From: Klebsiella planticola ATCC 33531
Lineage (GTDB): Bacteria; Pseudomonadota; Gammaproteobacteria; Enterobacterales; Enterobacteriaceae
Direction: 5' to 3'
NCBI RefSeq assembly: GCF_000735435.1
Contig: NZ_JMPP01000013.1
Span: forward strand, 1 to 64,000
DNA: 64,000 nucleotides
Shown in pieces: positions 43,416 through 53,104 of the stretch. The position numbers were made by a program, and so were the translations under genes. How positions within the stretch are numbered: position 1 is the first letter of the stretch; every line of letters starts with the position of its first letter. The notes beneath the pieces were generated by a model. The model did no database searches. It saw only the letters and a list, made by a program, of their open reading frames with translations, and was not told where the DNA came from.

Positions 43416-44252
43416 TTACTGAAGAATGGCGTCCCGTCCCTGGCGAATATCGCGCGGCGACCAGGAAAACTCGCGGCGAAAAAGCGTCGAAAAGTGGTTA
43501 CTGTCGCCGAAACCGCAGCGATAGGCAATATCCGTAATGCTCTCATCGCTATGGCGTAGCAGGTGACGCGCCTTCATCAGTCGCACCCGATTGAGGTAGC
43601 GCTGCGGCGTCAGGCCGGTCTGTTGCTTCAACTGGCGATGTAACGTTCTCAGCGACAGGGAAAACTTAGCCGCCACCTCCTCCCAACAGACCTCCTCGGC
43701 GAAGTGATCTTCCAGCCAGGCCATCAGCTGATTCAGCCGCGCTTCGTTGCCGACCGCCCCTTCCGCGAGGCTGCTTTTACGCAGCAGGACCAGCAGTTGC
43801 ATAAAGAGAATCTCCCGTCCGGCGAGCGTATGCATATCCGGTTCGAGACCGATATCTTCCATTTGTCCGACGATCTGCCGTACCTGCTGCAGCACGGTCT
43901 GGTTCACCCGCCAGTGAGAAAGGTAATTTCCCTCTTGCTCCTGCGGTAACAGCTGATTGACGCCATTCAGAAAGCGAAAGGCATCCGGCGCGCGGTAGAG
44001 CACGTTCGTCAGGCATAAATTGTCCGTATGTTCATAGAGATGACGATCGTGATCGCGAATAAAGCACACCGAACCGCCGCTGATGGTATAGGGCTGGCCG
44101 TTAAACACATGAATCCCCGTACCGTGCTCAACGATGACGATTTCATGGAAATCGTGATGATGTTCCGGGAACGCCGCCTGAGGGAGACGTGGCTCAATGG
44201 CCACAGCAGAAGTCCCGGACTTAAAGAAATCCACGCTGTGCAAGATGGTCAT
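43416..44252 (-). CDS. rhaS: L-rhamnose-responsive activator RhaS (AraC family)
   Basis: RhaS activates rhaBAD and rhaT when L-rhamnose is bound. The protein has 278 residues from the ATG at 44252, matching the E. coli start MTVLHSVDFF; an in-frame ATG 14 codons earlier is unlikely. The sensor domain has [20 protein letters not shown] (about 26-45), and the second helix-turn-helix is [20 protein letters not shown] (about 238-257). It is first in rhaSR and divergent from rhaBAD. The symbol must not be confused with the ABC binding protein also called RhaS in rhizobia. Confidence 0.96.
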   Translation of the reverse strand: MTILHSVDFFKSGTSAVAIEPRLPQAAFPEHHHDFHEIVIVEHGTGIHVFNGQPYTISGGSVCFIRDHDRHLYEHTDNLCLTNVLYRAPDAFRFLNGVNQLLPQEQEGNYLSHWRVNQTVLQQVRQIVGQMEDIGLEPDMHTLAGREILFMQLLVLLRKSSLAEGAVGNEARLNQLMAWLEDHFAEEVCWEEVAAKFSLSLRTLHRQLKQQTGLTPQRYLNRVRLMKARHLLRHSDESITDIAYRCGFGDSNHFSTLFRREFSWSPRDIRQGRDAILQ

Positions 44253-44436
44253 AACGGCGCCCTCGAAATGAGAAATGTTATCAATCAGTGTCACAAATAG
44301 TAATTAAGGGTCCGCAATCCGGCCTTCAATTTTTGACCGCAAAATTCGTAAAACCTGCCGCTTTTTCAAGAAACAGCCGGAAAGATCGGGAACTGCGGAC
44401 AACATCACATCCTCTTCCCTGACGCTCATGAAGAGA

Positions 44437-44458
44437 AACTGTGACCTCCCTCACGGTC
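44437..44458. promoter_or_regulatory. CRP site between rhaS and rhaB
   Basis: TGTGACCTCCCTCAC at 44440-44454 is a strong CRP match (TGTGA-N6-TCAC). It lies directly upstream of the RhaS sites, as in E. coli rhaBAD. Confidence 0.8.
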
Positions 44459-44507
44459 ATCTTTGCTTTCTTGCCAGCCGCCTGTTTTCCCTGTCAGTGG
44501 CAAGAAG
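44458..44507 (+). promoter_or_regulatory. RhaS operator (rhaI) of the rhaBAD promoter
   Basis: Half-sites CATCTTTGCTTTCTTGCCA (44458-44476) and TTTTCCCTGTCAGTGGCAAG (44485-44504) resemble the E. coli rhaI inverted repeat in order and spacing. The rest of the 312-base rhaS-rhaB gap (44253-44564) should hold the RhaR site and the rhaSR promoter, which I could not define. Confidence 0.75.
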
Positions 44508-44564
44508 GTGCGCGATTCACGACTTTTTTAGACTGCTGACAATGATTTTTACAAGGATCTCCCC

Positions 44565-46031
44565 ATGAGCTTTCGTCATTGTGTAGCCGTTGATTTAGGC
44601 GCCTCCAGCGGGCGGGTGATGCTTGCCAGCTATGAATGCGGGCCGCGTACGCTAACGCTGCGCGAAATACACCGCTTTACCAATAGCCTGCAAAAGGTGG
44701 ATGGCTACGACTGCTGGGATGTCGACCGTCTGGAAGGCGAAATTCGCCGCGGGCTGGTGAAGGTCTGCGAGCAGGGTATCCTCATCGACAGTATCGGTAT
44801 TGATACCTGGGGCGTGGATTATGTCCTGCTGGATAAGCACGGCGAACGCGTGGGCCTGCCGGTCTCCTATCGTGACTCACGTACCCATGGCCTGATGCAC
44901 CATGCCGAAGAGCAGATAGGCCGCGCCGAGATCTACCGCCGTAGCGGCATTCAGTTTATGTCCTTCAATACCCTTTACCAGCTCCGCGCGCTGGTTGAAC
45001 AGCAGCCGGAGCTGGTCAGCCAGGTTTCGCATGCGCTGCTGATCCCTGACTATTTCAGCTTTCGCCTCACCGGCAATCTGAACTGGGAATACACCAACGC
45101 CACCACCACCCAGTTGATCAATATTAACAGCGATAGCTGGGATGAAGAGCTGTTGAACTGGAGCGGAGCGCCGCGCGAATGGTTCGGTACGCCGACGCAT
45201 CCCGGTAACGTGATCGGTCACTGGATATGCCCGCAGGGCAACGCCATTCCGGTAGTGGCCGTCGCCAGTCACGATACCGCCAGCGCGGTGATCGCCGCGC
45301 CGTTGGCCAGCAAAAACGCCGCGTATCTCTCTTCCGGCACCTGGTCGCTGATGGGCTTTGAAAGCAAAACCCCCTACACCGGCAGCGACGCGCTGCAGGC
45401 GAATATCACCAATGAAGGTGGCGCCGAAGGGCGCTATCGGGTGCTGAAAAATATCATGGGCCTCTGGCTGCTACAGCGGGTGCTGAAAGAACAAAACATC
45501 AGCGACCTGTCGGCGCTGATCGCCCGTACCGCTCCTCTTCCGGCCTGCCGTTTCGTCATTGACTGCAACGACGAACGCTTTATCAATCCGGCCAATATGA
45601 GCGCCGAAATTCAGTCCGCCTGTCGCGAGTCCGGGCAGCCGGTTCCCGGCGATGACGCCGAACTGGCGCGCTGTATTTTCGACAGCCTGGCCCTGCTCTA
45701 CGCCCGCGTACTCCGCGAACTGGCCCAACTCCGCGGCCAGCCGTTCAGCCAGCTGCATATTGTCGGCGGCGGCTGCCAGAACGCGCTGCTTAATCAGCTG
45801 TGCGCCGACGCCTGCGGCATCACGGTGGTTGCCGGGCCCGTAGAGGCCTCTACGCTGGGCAATATCGGCATCCAGCTGATGACCCTGGACGAATTGAATA
45901 ACGTCGACGATTTCCGTCAGGTGGTATGCCGCAATGCCGCGCTTACCACCTTTACCCCCAATCCTGAACATGAAATTGCCCGTTTCGTGGCGCAGTTTCA
46001 GCCACAACAGACTAAGGAGCTTTGCGCATGA
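44565..46031 (+). CDS. rhaB: L-rhamnulokinase RhaB
   Basis: RhaB phosphorylates L-rhamnulose at C1 with ATP. The protein has 488 residues (E. coli 489), FGGY carbohydrate-kinase family. The N-terminal phosphate loop [13 protein letters not shown] is at about 8-20, [10 protein letters not shown] with the catalytic-region aspartate is near 86-95, and [12 protein letters not shown] is near 403-414. It is the first gene of rhaBAD and overlaps rhaA by four bases. Confidence 0.97.
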   Translation: MSFRHCVAVDLGASSGRVMLASYECGPRTLTLREIHRFTNSLQKVDGYDCWDVDRLEGEIRRGLVKVCEQGILIDSIGIDTWGVDYVLLDKHGERVGLPVSYRDSRTHGLMHHAEEQIGRAEIYRRSGIQFMSFNTLYQLRALVEQQPELVSQVSHALLIPDYFSFRLTGNLNWEYTNATTTQLININSDSWDEELLNWSGAPREWFGTPTHPGNVIGHWICPQGNAIPVVAVASHDTASAVIAAPLASKNAAYLSSGTWSLMGFESKTPYTGSDALQANITNEGGAEGRYRVLKNIMGLWLLQRVLKEQNISDLSALIARTAPLPACRFVIDCNDERFINPANMSAEIQSACRESGQPVPGDDAELARCIFDSLALLYARVLRELAQLRGQPFSQLHIVGGGCQNALLNQLCADACGITVVAGPVEASTLGNIGIQLMTLDELNNVDDFRQVVCRNAALTTFTPNPEHEIARFVAQFQPQQTKELCA

Positions 46032-47287
46032 CCACTCAACTTGAACAAGCCTGGGATATTGCTAAACAGCGCTACGCTGCCGTTGGCGTGGATGTCGAGG
46101 AGGCCCTGCGTCAACTGGACCGGCTACCCGTTTCGATGCACTGCTGGCAGGGCGATGACGTCGCCGGCTTCGAAAACCCGGAAGGGAGCTTAACGGGCGG
46201 GATTCAGGCCACGGGGAACTATCCGGGCAAAGCCCGGAACGCTGGCGAGCTGCGCGCCGACCTTGAGCAGGCGCTGAGCCTGATTCCGGGGCCGAAACGC
46301 CTGAATCTGCACGCGCTCTATCTGGAATCAGACACGCCGGTGGCGCGCAATGAAATCAAACCACAACACTTCCGCAACTGGGTTGAGTGGGCCAAAACCA
46401 ATAAGCTGGGGCTGGATTTTAACCCCTCCTGTTTCTCCCACCCGATGAGCGCAGATGGTTTTACTCTGTCGCATGCCAACGACGAAATCCGCCAGTTCTG
46501 GATCGATCACTGTAAAGCCAGCCGCCGTATCTCGGCCTGGTTCGGCGAGCAGCTGGGCACCCCGTCGGTGATGAATATCTGGATCCCGGACGGCATGAAA
46601 GATATTACCGTTGACCGCTTTGCCCCGCGCCAGCGTCTGCTCAATGCGCTGGATGAGGTCATCAGCGAAAAACTCGACCCGGCGCATCATATCGATGCCG
46701 TAGAGAGCAAACTGTTCGGTATCGGCGCGGAAAGCTACACCGTCGGCTCCAACGAGTTCTACATGGGATACGCCACCAGCCGCCAGACCGCGCTGTGCCT
46801 CGATGCCGGCCACTTCCACCCGACGGAAGTCATCTCCGACAAAATCTCCGCCGCCATGCTGTATATCCCTCGGCTGCTGCTGCACGTCAGCCGTCCGGTG
46901 CGCTGGGACAGTGACCACGTCGTGCTGCTGGATGACGAAACCCAGGCGATCGCCAGCGAAATCATCCGTCACAACCTGTTCGACCGCGTGCACATCGGTC
47001 TCGATTTCTTCGACGCCTCGATTAACCGCATCGCGGCGTGGGTGATTGGCACCCGCAACATGAAGAAAGCGCTGCTGCGCGCCCTGCTGGAACCGACGGA
47101 ACAGCTGCGCCAGCTGGAAGCTGACGGTGACTACACCGCCCGTCTGGCCCTGCTGGAAGAGCAGAAGTGCCTGCCATGGCAGGCCGCCTGGGAGATGTAC
47201 TGCCAGCGTCATGATACCCCGGCCGGTAGCCAGTGGCTGGATAGCGTGCGGGCTTACGAAAAAGCGGTTCTGAACCAGCGCAGATAA
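46028..47287 (+). CDS. rhaA: L-rhamnose isomerase RhaA
   Basis: RhaA converts L-rhamnose to L-rhamnulose with Mn2+. The protein has 419 residues as in E. coli. The metal-site region [15 protein letters not shown] and [16 protein letters not shown] are intact, and the sequence is nearly identical to E. coli throughout. The ATGA overlap with rhaB implies coupled translation. A REP-containing spacer of 168 bases separates it from rhaD. Confidence 0.97.
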   Translation: MTTQLEQAWDIAKQRYAAVGVDVEEALRQLDRLPVSMHCWQGDDVAGFENPEGSLTGGIQATGNYPGKARNAGELRADLEQALSLIPGPKRLNLHALYLESDTPVARNEIKPQHFRNWVEWAKTNKLGLDFNPSCFSHPMSADGFTLSHANDEIRQFWIDHCKASRRISAWFGEQLGTPSVMNIWIPDGMKDITVDRFAPRQRLLNALDEVISEKLDPAHHIDAVESKLFGIGAESYTVGSNEFYMGYATSRQTALCLDAGHFHPTEVISDKISAAMLYIPRLLLHVSRPVRWDSDHVVLLDDETQAIASEIIRHNLFDRVHIGLDFFDASINRIAAWVIGTRNMKKALLRALLEPTEQLRQLEADGDYTARLALLEEQKCLPWQAAWEMYCQRHDTPAGSQWLDSVRAYEKAVLNQRR

Positions 47288-47288
47288 T

Positions 47289-47380
47289 GCCGGATTTTCC
47301 CCGGGTCGCGGCTGACGCCTTACCCGGGCTACGGATCGGCGAATTCTGCTCATCCGGATAAGCCGTTTACGACGCCATCA
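47289..47380. repeat. REP/BIME repeats between rhaA and rhaD
   Basis: A first unit GCCGGATTTTCCCCGGGTCG through CCCGGGCTAC (47289-47332) and a second TCATCCGGATAAGCCGTTTA (47351-47370) show the REP core. Their position inside the operon suggests a role in differential mRNA stability. Confidence 0.72.
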
Positions 47381-47455
47381 CAGGACCTACGGCAGATAAA
47401 CACCCTATTTACGGTGAGGGCAATTCCCGCACCAAATGAACAGGAATACAAGACT

Positions 47456-48286
47456 ATGCAGAACATCATCAACGCCTGGTTCGTCCAGGGCATGATTAAA
47501 GCCACCTCCGATGCCTGGCTGAAGGGCTGGGACGAGCGTAACGGCGGTAACCTGACGCTGCGCCTCGACGAAGCGGATATCGAACCGTTCGCGGCCGATT
47601 TTCACGCTAAGCCGCGCTACATCGCCCTCAGTCAGCCGATGCCCACGCTGGCGAACCAGCCGTTTATCGTCACCGGCTCCGGCAAATTTTTCCGCAACGT
47701 CCAGCTCGATCCTGCGGCCAATCTCGGCGTGGTGAAGGTAGACAGCGATGGTGCGGGATACCACGTGCTATGGGGACTGACGGACGATGCGGTGCCGACC
47801 TCTGAATTACCGGCGCATTTTCTCTCCCACAGCGAACGCATCAAGCTGACCAACGGCAAAGACCGCGTGATCATGCACTGCCACGCCACCAACCTGATTG
47901 CCCTGACCTATGTACTGGAGAACAACAGCGATCTGTTCACCCGTAAACTGTGGGAAGGCAGCACCGAATGTCTGGTGGTCTTCCCGGACGGGGTCGGCAT
48001 TCTGCCGTGGATGGTGCCGGGTACCGATGAAATTGGCCAGGCCACCGCCCAGGAAATGCGCAAACATTCGCTGGTGCTGTGGCCGTTCCACGGCGTCTTC
48101 GGTAGCGGCCCGACGCTGGACGAAACCTTCGGTCTCATCGATACCGCCGAGAAGTCAGCCGAAGTGCTGGTGAAAGTCTATTCGATGGGGGGCATGAAAC
48201 AGACCATCACCCGCGAAGAGCTCATCGCCCTGGGCAAACGCTTTGCGGTACAACCCATGCAGTCCGCGTTAGACCTGTATCAATAA
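47456..48286 (+). CDS. rhaD: rhamnulose-1-phosphate aldolase RhaD
   Basis: RhaD splits L-rhamnulose 1-phosphate into dihydroxyacetone phosphate and L-lactaldehyde. The protein has 276 residues (E. coli 274), class II zinc aldolase. Zinc ligands are in MHCHATN (about 140-146, two histidines) and [10 protein letters not shown] (H near 212); the catalytic glutamate is in the PTSELPAHF region. The ATG at 47456 matches the family start MQNI. Its product lactaldehyde is the substrate of the reductase encoded downstream. Confidence 0.96.
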   Translation: MQNIINAWFVQGMIKATSDAWLKGWDERNGGNLTLRLDEADIEPFAADFHAKPRYIALSQPMPTLANQPFIVTGSGKFFRNVQLDPAANLGVVKVDSDGAGYHVLWGLTDDAVPTSELPAHFLSHSERIKLTNGKDRVIMHCHATNLIALTYVLENNSDLFTRKLWEGSTECLVVFPDGVGILPWMVPGTDEIGQATAQEMRKHSLVLWPFHGVFGSGPTLDETFGLIDTAEKSAEVLVKVYSMGGMKQTITREELIALGKRFAVQPMQSALDLYQ

Positions 48287-48294
48287 CAACATCG

Positions 48295-48318
48295 CGCCCC
48301 GCTCACCGAGACGGGGCG
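48295..48318 (+). terminator. hairpin after rhaD without a T run
   Basis: CGCCCCG and CGGGGCG form a stable stem eight bases after rhaD, followed by AACTCTG. It may attenuate readthrough or protect the rhaBAD mRNA end rather than fully terminate. Confidence 0.5.
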
Positions 48319-48412
48319 AACTCTGTCACCTGCAAATCATTCCCCGAGTAAGTCGCACTGCAGGAAGGGGGCGGAGTCCACGGATGGACGGGTCGTACAA
48401 GCCAACGCATCT

Positions 48413-48426
48413 GTCATGTGCATGAC
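48413..48426. promoter_or_regulatory. palindrome upstream of the rhamnose ABC operon
   Basis: GTCATGTGCATGAC is a near-perfect inverted repeat 37 bases before the binding-protein start. It could be an operator of the separate promoter for the transport genes. No regulator can be assigned. Confidence 0.35.
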
Positions 48427-48462
48427 AACGGGAATCTAACTCAATCATGTGGAGTAAAAGCA

Positions 48463-49449
48463 ATGAAAACAAAGACAAGCTTGATCCTCACCGTTGCCAT
48501 TATGGCGTTGTCCGGTTCTGCTTCCGCGGAAGTGAAAATCGCCCTCGTGGCGAAATCGTTGGGAAATGGATTCTTCGAAGCCGCGAACGTCGGCGCCCAG
48601 GAAGCGGCCAAAGAGTTAGGCGATGTGAAAGTGATTTATACCGGCCCAACCACCACCACGGCAGAAGCGCAGATCGAAGTGCTGAACGGATTGATCGCCC
48701 AGGGAGTGGATGCGATCGCTATCTCCGCCAACGATCCTGATGCCGTGGTCCCGGTACTGAAAAAAGCCATGCAGCGCGGTATCAAAGTCGTCTCCTGGGA
48801 TTCCGGCGTAGCGCCGGCGGGTCGGCAAATCCATCTCAACCCCTCCAATAATGCCCTGATTGGCGAAACCAACGTCCGGCTCGCCGCCGAAGCGTTAAAA
48901 ACGCTGAATGTCGATAAAGGCGATGTGGCCGTGTTAAGCGCCACGCCGACCTCGACCAACCAGAATATCTGGATCGAGGAGATGAAAAAGGTGCTGCCAA
49001 AGTACCCGTCCGTCAATCTGGTCACCGTGGCCTACGGTGACGATCTGTCGGATAAGAGCTACCGCGAAGCGGTGGGCCTGCTGAAGTCGTATCCCGATCT
49101 GAAAGTGATCGTCTCGCCTTCTTCGGTCGGGATCGTTGCCGCCGCGCAGGCGGTCAAGGATCAGGGCAAGATTGGCAAGGTCTACGTGACCGGGCTCGGG
49201 CTGCCGTCTGAAATGGCCGGGGCGATTAAATCCGGCGCCAGCAAAAGCTTCGCTATCTGGAACCCTATTGATCTGGGCTACGCCGCCACATATCTGGCCG
49301 ACGATCTGGTTAAAGGGACAGCGAGTAAAACCGAAGCCAGTATGGGCAAGCTGGGTAAAGTACAGCTGGATGCCGACGGCAACGGCGCGATGGCCGAGCC
49401 GTTCGTTTACGATGCCAGCAACATCGATAAATTCTCAAAAATCTTTTGA
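48463..49449 (+). CDS. rhamnose ABC transporter, periplasmic binding protein (rhizobial RhaS type)
   Basis: A periplasmic sugar-binding protein of 328 residues. The signal peptide covers about 1-22 (SGSASA, then EVKIALV) and the mature part is a type I periplasmic-binding fold like LsrB/RbsB. The start at 48463 follows TGGAG and gives a normal signal sequence. It is the first gene of a transporter cluster located between rhaD and rhaM, so L-rhamnose is the inferred ligand. Rhizobial RhaSTPQ transporters have the same composition. AI-2-type ligands are an alternative, since the LsrB family is related. Confidence 0.85.
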   Translation: MKTKTSLILTVAIMALSGSASAEVKIALVAKSLGNGFFEAANVGAQEAAKELGDVKVIYTGPTTTTAEAQIEVLNGLIAQGVDAIAISANDPDAVVPVLKKAMQRGIKVVSWDSGVAPAGRQIHLNPSNNALIGETNVRLAAEALKTLNVDKGDVAVLSATPTSTNQNIWIEEMKKVLPKYPSVNLVTVAYGDDLSDKSYREAVGLLKSYPDLKVIVSPSSVGIVAAAQAVKDQGKIGKVYVTGLGLPSEMAGAIKSGASKSFAIWNPIDLGYAATYLADDLVKGTASKTEASMGKLGKVQLDADGNGAMAEPFVYDASNIDKFSKIF

Positions 49450-49497
49450 CCCCGTTCCCCTCACCGATTCAGGGAGGGGAAAAACTGGAGAATTATC

Positions 49498-51009
49498 ATG
49501 ATGGCATCCACTCCTCTGCTGTCGCTTAAGGGCATCACCAAGGTTTTCCCCGGTGTGCATGCCCTTGAGAACGTACAGCTCGATCTCTGGCCCGGCAAAG
49601 TGACCGCCTTAATCGGTGAAAACGGCGCCGGCAAATCCACGCTGGTCAAAGTCATGACCGGTATTTATCAGCCCGAAGAGGGCGAGATTCTCTATAAAGC
49701 GATCCCTATCCAGCTGCCGAACCCGGAGTCGGCGCATAAGGTGGGGATCACCGCGATTCATCAGGAAACCGTGCTGTTCGACGAGCTGTCGGTCACCGAA
49801 AATATTTTCGTCGGCCAGTATCTGCATACCGGCCTGCTGAAGAAACTCGACTGGCCCGCAATGCACCGCAAAGCCCGCGAAATTCTCACCCGCCTTGAGG
49901 TGCAGATTGACCCACGCGCGACGCTGAAAACCCTCAGCATCGCCCAGCGTCATATGGTGGCGATTGCCAGGGCGCTCTCCTTCGACGCCCAGGTGGTGAT
50001 TCTCGATGAACCCACCGCCGCCCTCTCGCAGCATGAGATTCTGGAGTTCTATCAAATCGTTGAACGTCTGAAGCAAGACGGGAAAGCGATTTTGTTTATC
50101 TCGCATAAGTTTGACGAAATTTTCGAACTGGCTGATTACTACACCATTTTGCGCGACGGCGTCTTCGTCAGCTCCGGCGCGATGAATGACATTACCGAAG
50201 AACGGATGGTGGCGATGATGGTCGGTCGCGCCATCACCCAGACCTACCCGAAAGTCGAGTGCACGCCGGGCGAAACGGTCCTGGAGGTGAAGAACCTCTG
50301 TCATCCCACCGAGTTTGCCAACATCCATTTTTCGCTGCGTAAAGGTGAAATTCTGGGCTTCTACGGCCTGGTCGGCGCCGGGCGAACCGAGCTGATGCAG
50401 GCGCTCTCCGGGGTATCTCGTCCCGCGAGCGGAGAGATCGTGCTGAACGGTAAAACCATGCACTTCCGCCAGCCAGCGGACGCCATCCGGGCGGGTATTG
50501 TCTGCGTGCCGGAAGAGCGGCAGAAGCAGGGGGCGATTATTGCCCTGCCAATCGCCCAGAACATTAGCCTGCCGCAGCTAAGTCAACTCAACCCCAATGG
50601 CGTATTGAACGCCACCCGCGAATGGCAGCTGGCGAATAAGTATGCCTCACGTCTGCAGGTCAAAGCGTTTAACTGGCAGCAGACGGTAGAAACCCTCTCC
50701 GGTGGCAATCAGCAGAAAGTGGTGATCGGCAAATGGCTGGCCACGCACCCGGAGGTGATCATTCTCGATGAGCCAACCAAGGGGATCGACATCGGTTCAA
50801 AAGCGGCGGTGCATCAGTTTATGTCCGAACTGGTAGGCCAGGGGCTGGCGGTGATCATGGTGTCGTCGGAGCTGCCGGAAGTCATGGGGATGGCAGACCG
50901 CATCATCGTGATGCATGAAGGGCTGATGGTGGCCGAATATCGCGCCGGGGAGGCAACGGCGGAAACCATCGTCAGCGCCGCCAGCGGCCTCGGTCGGGAG
51001 GCAGCATAA
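49498..51009 (+). CDS. rhamnose ABC transporter, ATPase with two nucleotide-binding domains
   Basis: A 503-residue sugar-type ABC ATPase (RbsA/XylG class). The first domain has Walker A GENGAGKST at 40-48 and Walker B VVILDEPTAAL near 161-171, but a degenerate signature (LSIAQRHMV). The second has a degenerate Walker A (GLVGAGRTEL) and a canonical signature LSGGNQQKVVIGKWL (about 401-415). This asymmetry is normal for the class and gives one good composite site. It energises the two permeases encoded next; the stop and the next start share one base. Confidence 0.88.
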   Translation: MMASTPLLSLKGITKVFPGVHALENVQLDLWPGKVTALIGENGAGKSTLVKVMTGIYQPEEGEILYKAIPIQLPNPESAHKVGITAIHQETVLFDELSVTENIFVGQYLHTGLLKKLDWPAMHRKAREILTRLEVQIDPRATLKTLSIAQRHMVAIARALSFDAQVVILDEPTAALSQHEILEFYQIVERLKQDGKAILFISHKFDEIFELADYYTILRDGVFVSSGAMNDITEERMVAMMVGRAITQTYPKVECTPGETVLEVKNLCHPTEFANIHFSLRKGEILGFYGLVGAGRTELMQALSGVSRPASGEIVLNGKTMHFRQPADAIRAGIVCVPEERQKQGAIIALPIAQNISLPQLSQLNPNGVLNATREWQLANKYASRLQVKAFNWQQTVETLSGGNQQKVVIGKWLATHPEVIILDEPTKGIDIGSKAAVHQFMSELVGQGLAVIMVSSELPEVMGMADRIIVMHEGLMVAEYRAGEATAETIVSAASGLGREAA

Positions 51010-52013
51010 TGGGGCGACAACTGCTTAAACACCGTGAAGCGCTGCTGGCTGTCGTCATCATTATGATGATCGGCGCTATCGGCAGCCGGGCGCCGTCATT
51101 TATCACTCCCGGTAATCTGGTGGAGATGTTTAACGACACCGCCATTTTGATCATCCTTGCCCTCGGTCAGATGATGGTGCTGCTGACCAAAGGCATCGAT
51201 CTGTCGATGACCGCCAATCTGGCGCTGACCGGGATGATTGTCGCGCTGCTCAACGCCCACTATCCCGAGGTACCGGTTTGGGCGCTGTTGGTTCTGGCAA
51301 CCCTGCTGGGCCTGCTGATGGGGATGATCAACGGCCTGCTGGTATGGCGGCTCGGCATCCCGGCCATTGTGGTCACCCTCGGTACCATGAGCATCTACCG
51401 CGGCATTATCTTCCTGCTTTCCGACGGCGGCTGGGTCAACTCGCACCAGATGAGCGCCGATTTTCTCGGCCTGCCGCGCGCCTCGCTGCTTGGGCTACCG
51501 CTGCTGAGCTGGTGCGCCATCGCCGCGCTGCTGCTGGTGGGCTACTTTCTGCGTTACAGCCGTACCGGCCGGGCACTGTATACCGCAGGCGGCAACGCTA
51601 CCGCGGCGTATTACACCGGGATTAATGCGGGGAAAATGCAGTTCATCAGCTTCTGCCTCTCCGGCGCGCTGGCGGGCTTTTGTGGCTACCTGTGGATCTC
51701 GCGCTTTGCCGTCGCCTACGTTGACGTTGCCAACGGTTTTGAATTACAGGTCGTGGCCGCCTGCGTGATTGGCGGCATCAGTACGATGGGGGGAACCGGG
51801 CGCGTCATCGGCTGCCTTTGCGGCGCGCTGTTCCTCGGCATCATCAATAATGCGCTGCCGGTAATTGGTATCTCACCGTTCTGGCAAATGGCGATCTCCG
51901 GCGCGGTCATCGTTATCGCGGTGGTGCTCAATGAGCGCGGCAACAAGCGACACGGGCGGTTAATTCTGCGCAGTGCGGTGGTTGCCGCGCAAAAACAGAC
52001 GGTGAAATCATGA
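51009..52013 (+). CDS. rhamnose ABC transporter, permease 1
   Basis: A 334-residue inner-membrane permease of the BPD_transp_2 (RbsC-like) family with about eight to ten transmembrane helices. The conserved loop GGNATAAYYTGIN...KMQFISFCLSGALAGF (about 194-222) is the region that contacts the ATPase in this family. Overlaps join it to the ATPase gene and to the second permease gene. It is paired with the next gene, as in LsrC/LsrD, to form a heterodimeric pore. Confidence 0.87.
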   Translation: MGRQLLKHREALLAVVIIMMIGAIGSRAPSFITPGNLVEMFNDTAILIILALGQMMVLLTKGIDLSMTANLALTGMIVALLNAHYPEVPVWALLVLATLLGLLMGMINGLLVWRLGIPAIVVTLGTMSIYRGIIFLLSDGGWVNSHQMSADFLGLPRASLLGLPLLSWCAIAALLLVGYFLRYSRTGRALYTAGGNATAAYYTGINAGKMQFISFCLSGALAGFCGYLWISRFAVAYVDVANGFELQVVAACVIGGISTMGGTGRVIGCLCGALFLGIINNALPVIGISPFWQMAISGAVIVIAVVLNERGNKRHGRLILRSAVVAAQKQTVKS

Positions 52014-53014
52014 GCAAAATAATGACCCCGGAAGAGATGATCAACGTCGCACCTGCGCCGTCACCGCTGCGCCGCCTGCTGTGCTGGGAAGGATTTTTAC
52101 TCGCGGTCACGGTGGTGGTTTTCGTGGTCTGCGCGCTGGCCTCGCCCTACTTCCTCAATATCTGGAATCTGTCGGACGCCACCTTCAACTTTACCGAGAA
52201 GGCGATTGTGGTCCTGCCGATGGCGATGTTGATTATTGCCCGGGAAATCGACCTCTCGGTCGCCTCCACCATGGCGCTGAGCTCAACGGTGATGGGCTTC
52301 TGCGCGGCGGCGGGGATCGATACGCCGCTGCTGGTGGTCGTCGGGCTGGGGGTGGGTCTGCTGTGCGGTCTGTTTAACGGCCTGCTGGTCACGCGCCTGA
52401 ATCTGTCGTCGATCGTCATTACCATCGGCACCATGAGCCTGTATCGCGGTATGACCTACATTCTGCTGGGCGACAAAGCGCTGAACCACTATCCGGACAG
52501 CTTCGCCTGGTTCGGCCAGGGCTATGTGTGGGGCGCGCTCTCGTTCGAGTTCGCGCTGTTTATTCTTCTCGCCATCGCCTTTGCTTTCCTGCTGCACAAA
52601 ACCAACTTTGGCCGCCGCACCTACGCCATTGGCAATAACCCGACCGGCGCCTGGTTTTCCGGTATCAACGTGAAGCGCCACAACCTGGTGCTGTTTGCGC
52701 TGGTCGGGCTGATGTCCGGGTTAGCCGCCGTGCTGCTGACCTCCCGACTTGGCAGCACCCGCCCGACCCTGGCGATGGGCTGGGAGCTGGCGGTCGTGAC
52801 GATGGCGGTACTCGGCGGCATCAATATTCTCGGTGGTTCCGGCAGCATGGTGGGGGTGATTATCGCCGCCTTCCTGATGGGGCTGGTGACCTTTGGCCTG
52901 AGCCTGCTCAACGTGCCGGGCATTGTTATGTCAATCATCATCGGCGCGATGCTGATTGCGGTGATCTCGCTGCCAATTATTACGCGGCGAGTGATGCAGC
53001 GAAGACGGATCTAA
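52010..53014 (+). CDS. rhamnose ABC transporter, permease 2
   Basis: A 334-residue permease of the same family as its neighbour but clearly diverged. Segments IDLSVASTMALSSTVMGF and GNNPTGAWFSGINVKRHNLV correspond to homologous positions of permease 1. About nine transmembrane helices are visible after a polar N-terminal 35 residues. Its start overlaps the previous stop by four bases (ATGA). A REP repeat separates it from the reductase gene. Confidence 0.87.
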   Translation: MSKIMTPEEMINVAPAPSPLRRLLCWEGFLLAVTVVVFVVCALASPYFLNIWNLSDATFNFTEKAIVVLPMAMLIIAREIDLSVASTMALSSTVMGFCAAAGIDTPLLVVVGLGVGLLCGLFNGLLVTRLNLSSIVITIGTMSLYRGMTYILLGDKALNHYPDSFAWFGQGYVWGALSFEFALFILLAIAFAFLLHKTNFGRRTYAIGNNPTGAWFSGINVKRHNLVLFALVGLMSGLAAVLLTSRLGSTRPTLAMGWELAVVTMAVLGGINILGGSGSMVGVIIAAFLMGLVTFGLSLLNVPGIVMSIIIGAMLIAVISLPIITRRVMQRRRI

Positions 53015-53075
53015 TGCCGGACGGCGCTGCGCCTACGAGAGAACAGGCCCACGCAAACGCAGCGCCGCCGGGCAT
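53015..53075. repeat. REP/BIME repeat between the ABC permease and the reductase gene
   Basis: Two facing units, TGCCGGACGGCGCTGCGCCT (53015-53034) and CAAACGCAGCGCCGCCGGGC (53054-53073), form a typical BIME that may separate stability zones in a long transcript. Confidence 0.8.
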
Positions 53076-53104
53076 AAAAATCACGGTAATTAAGGAGAAT
53101 TATG

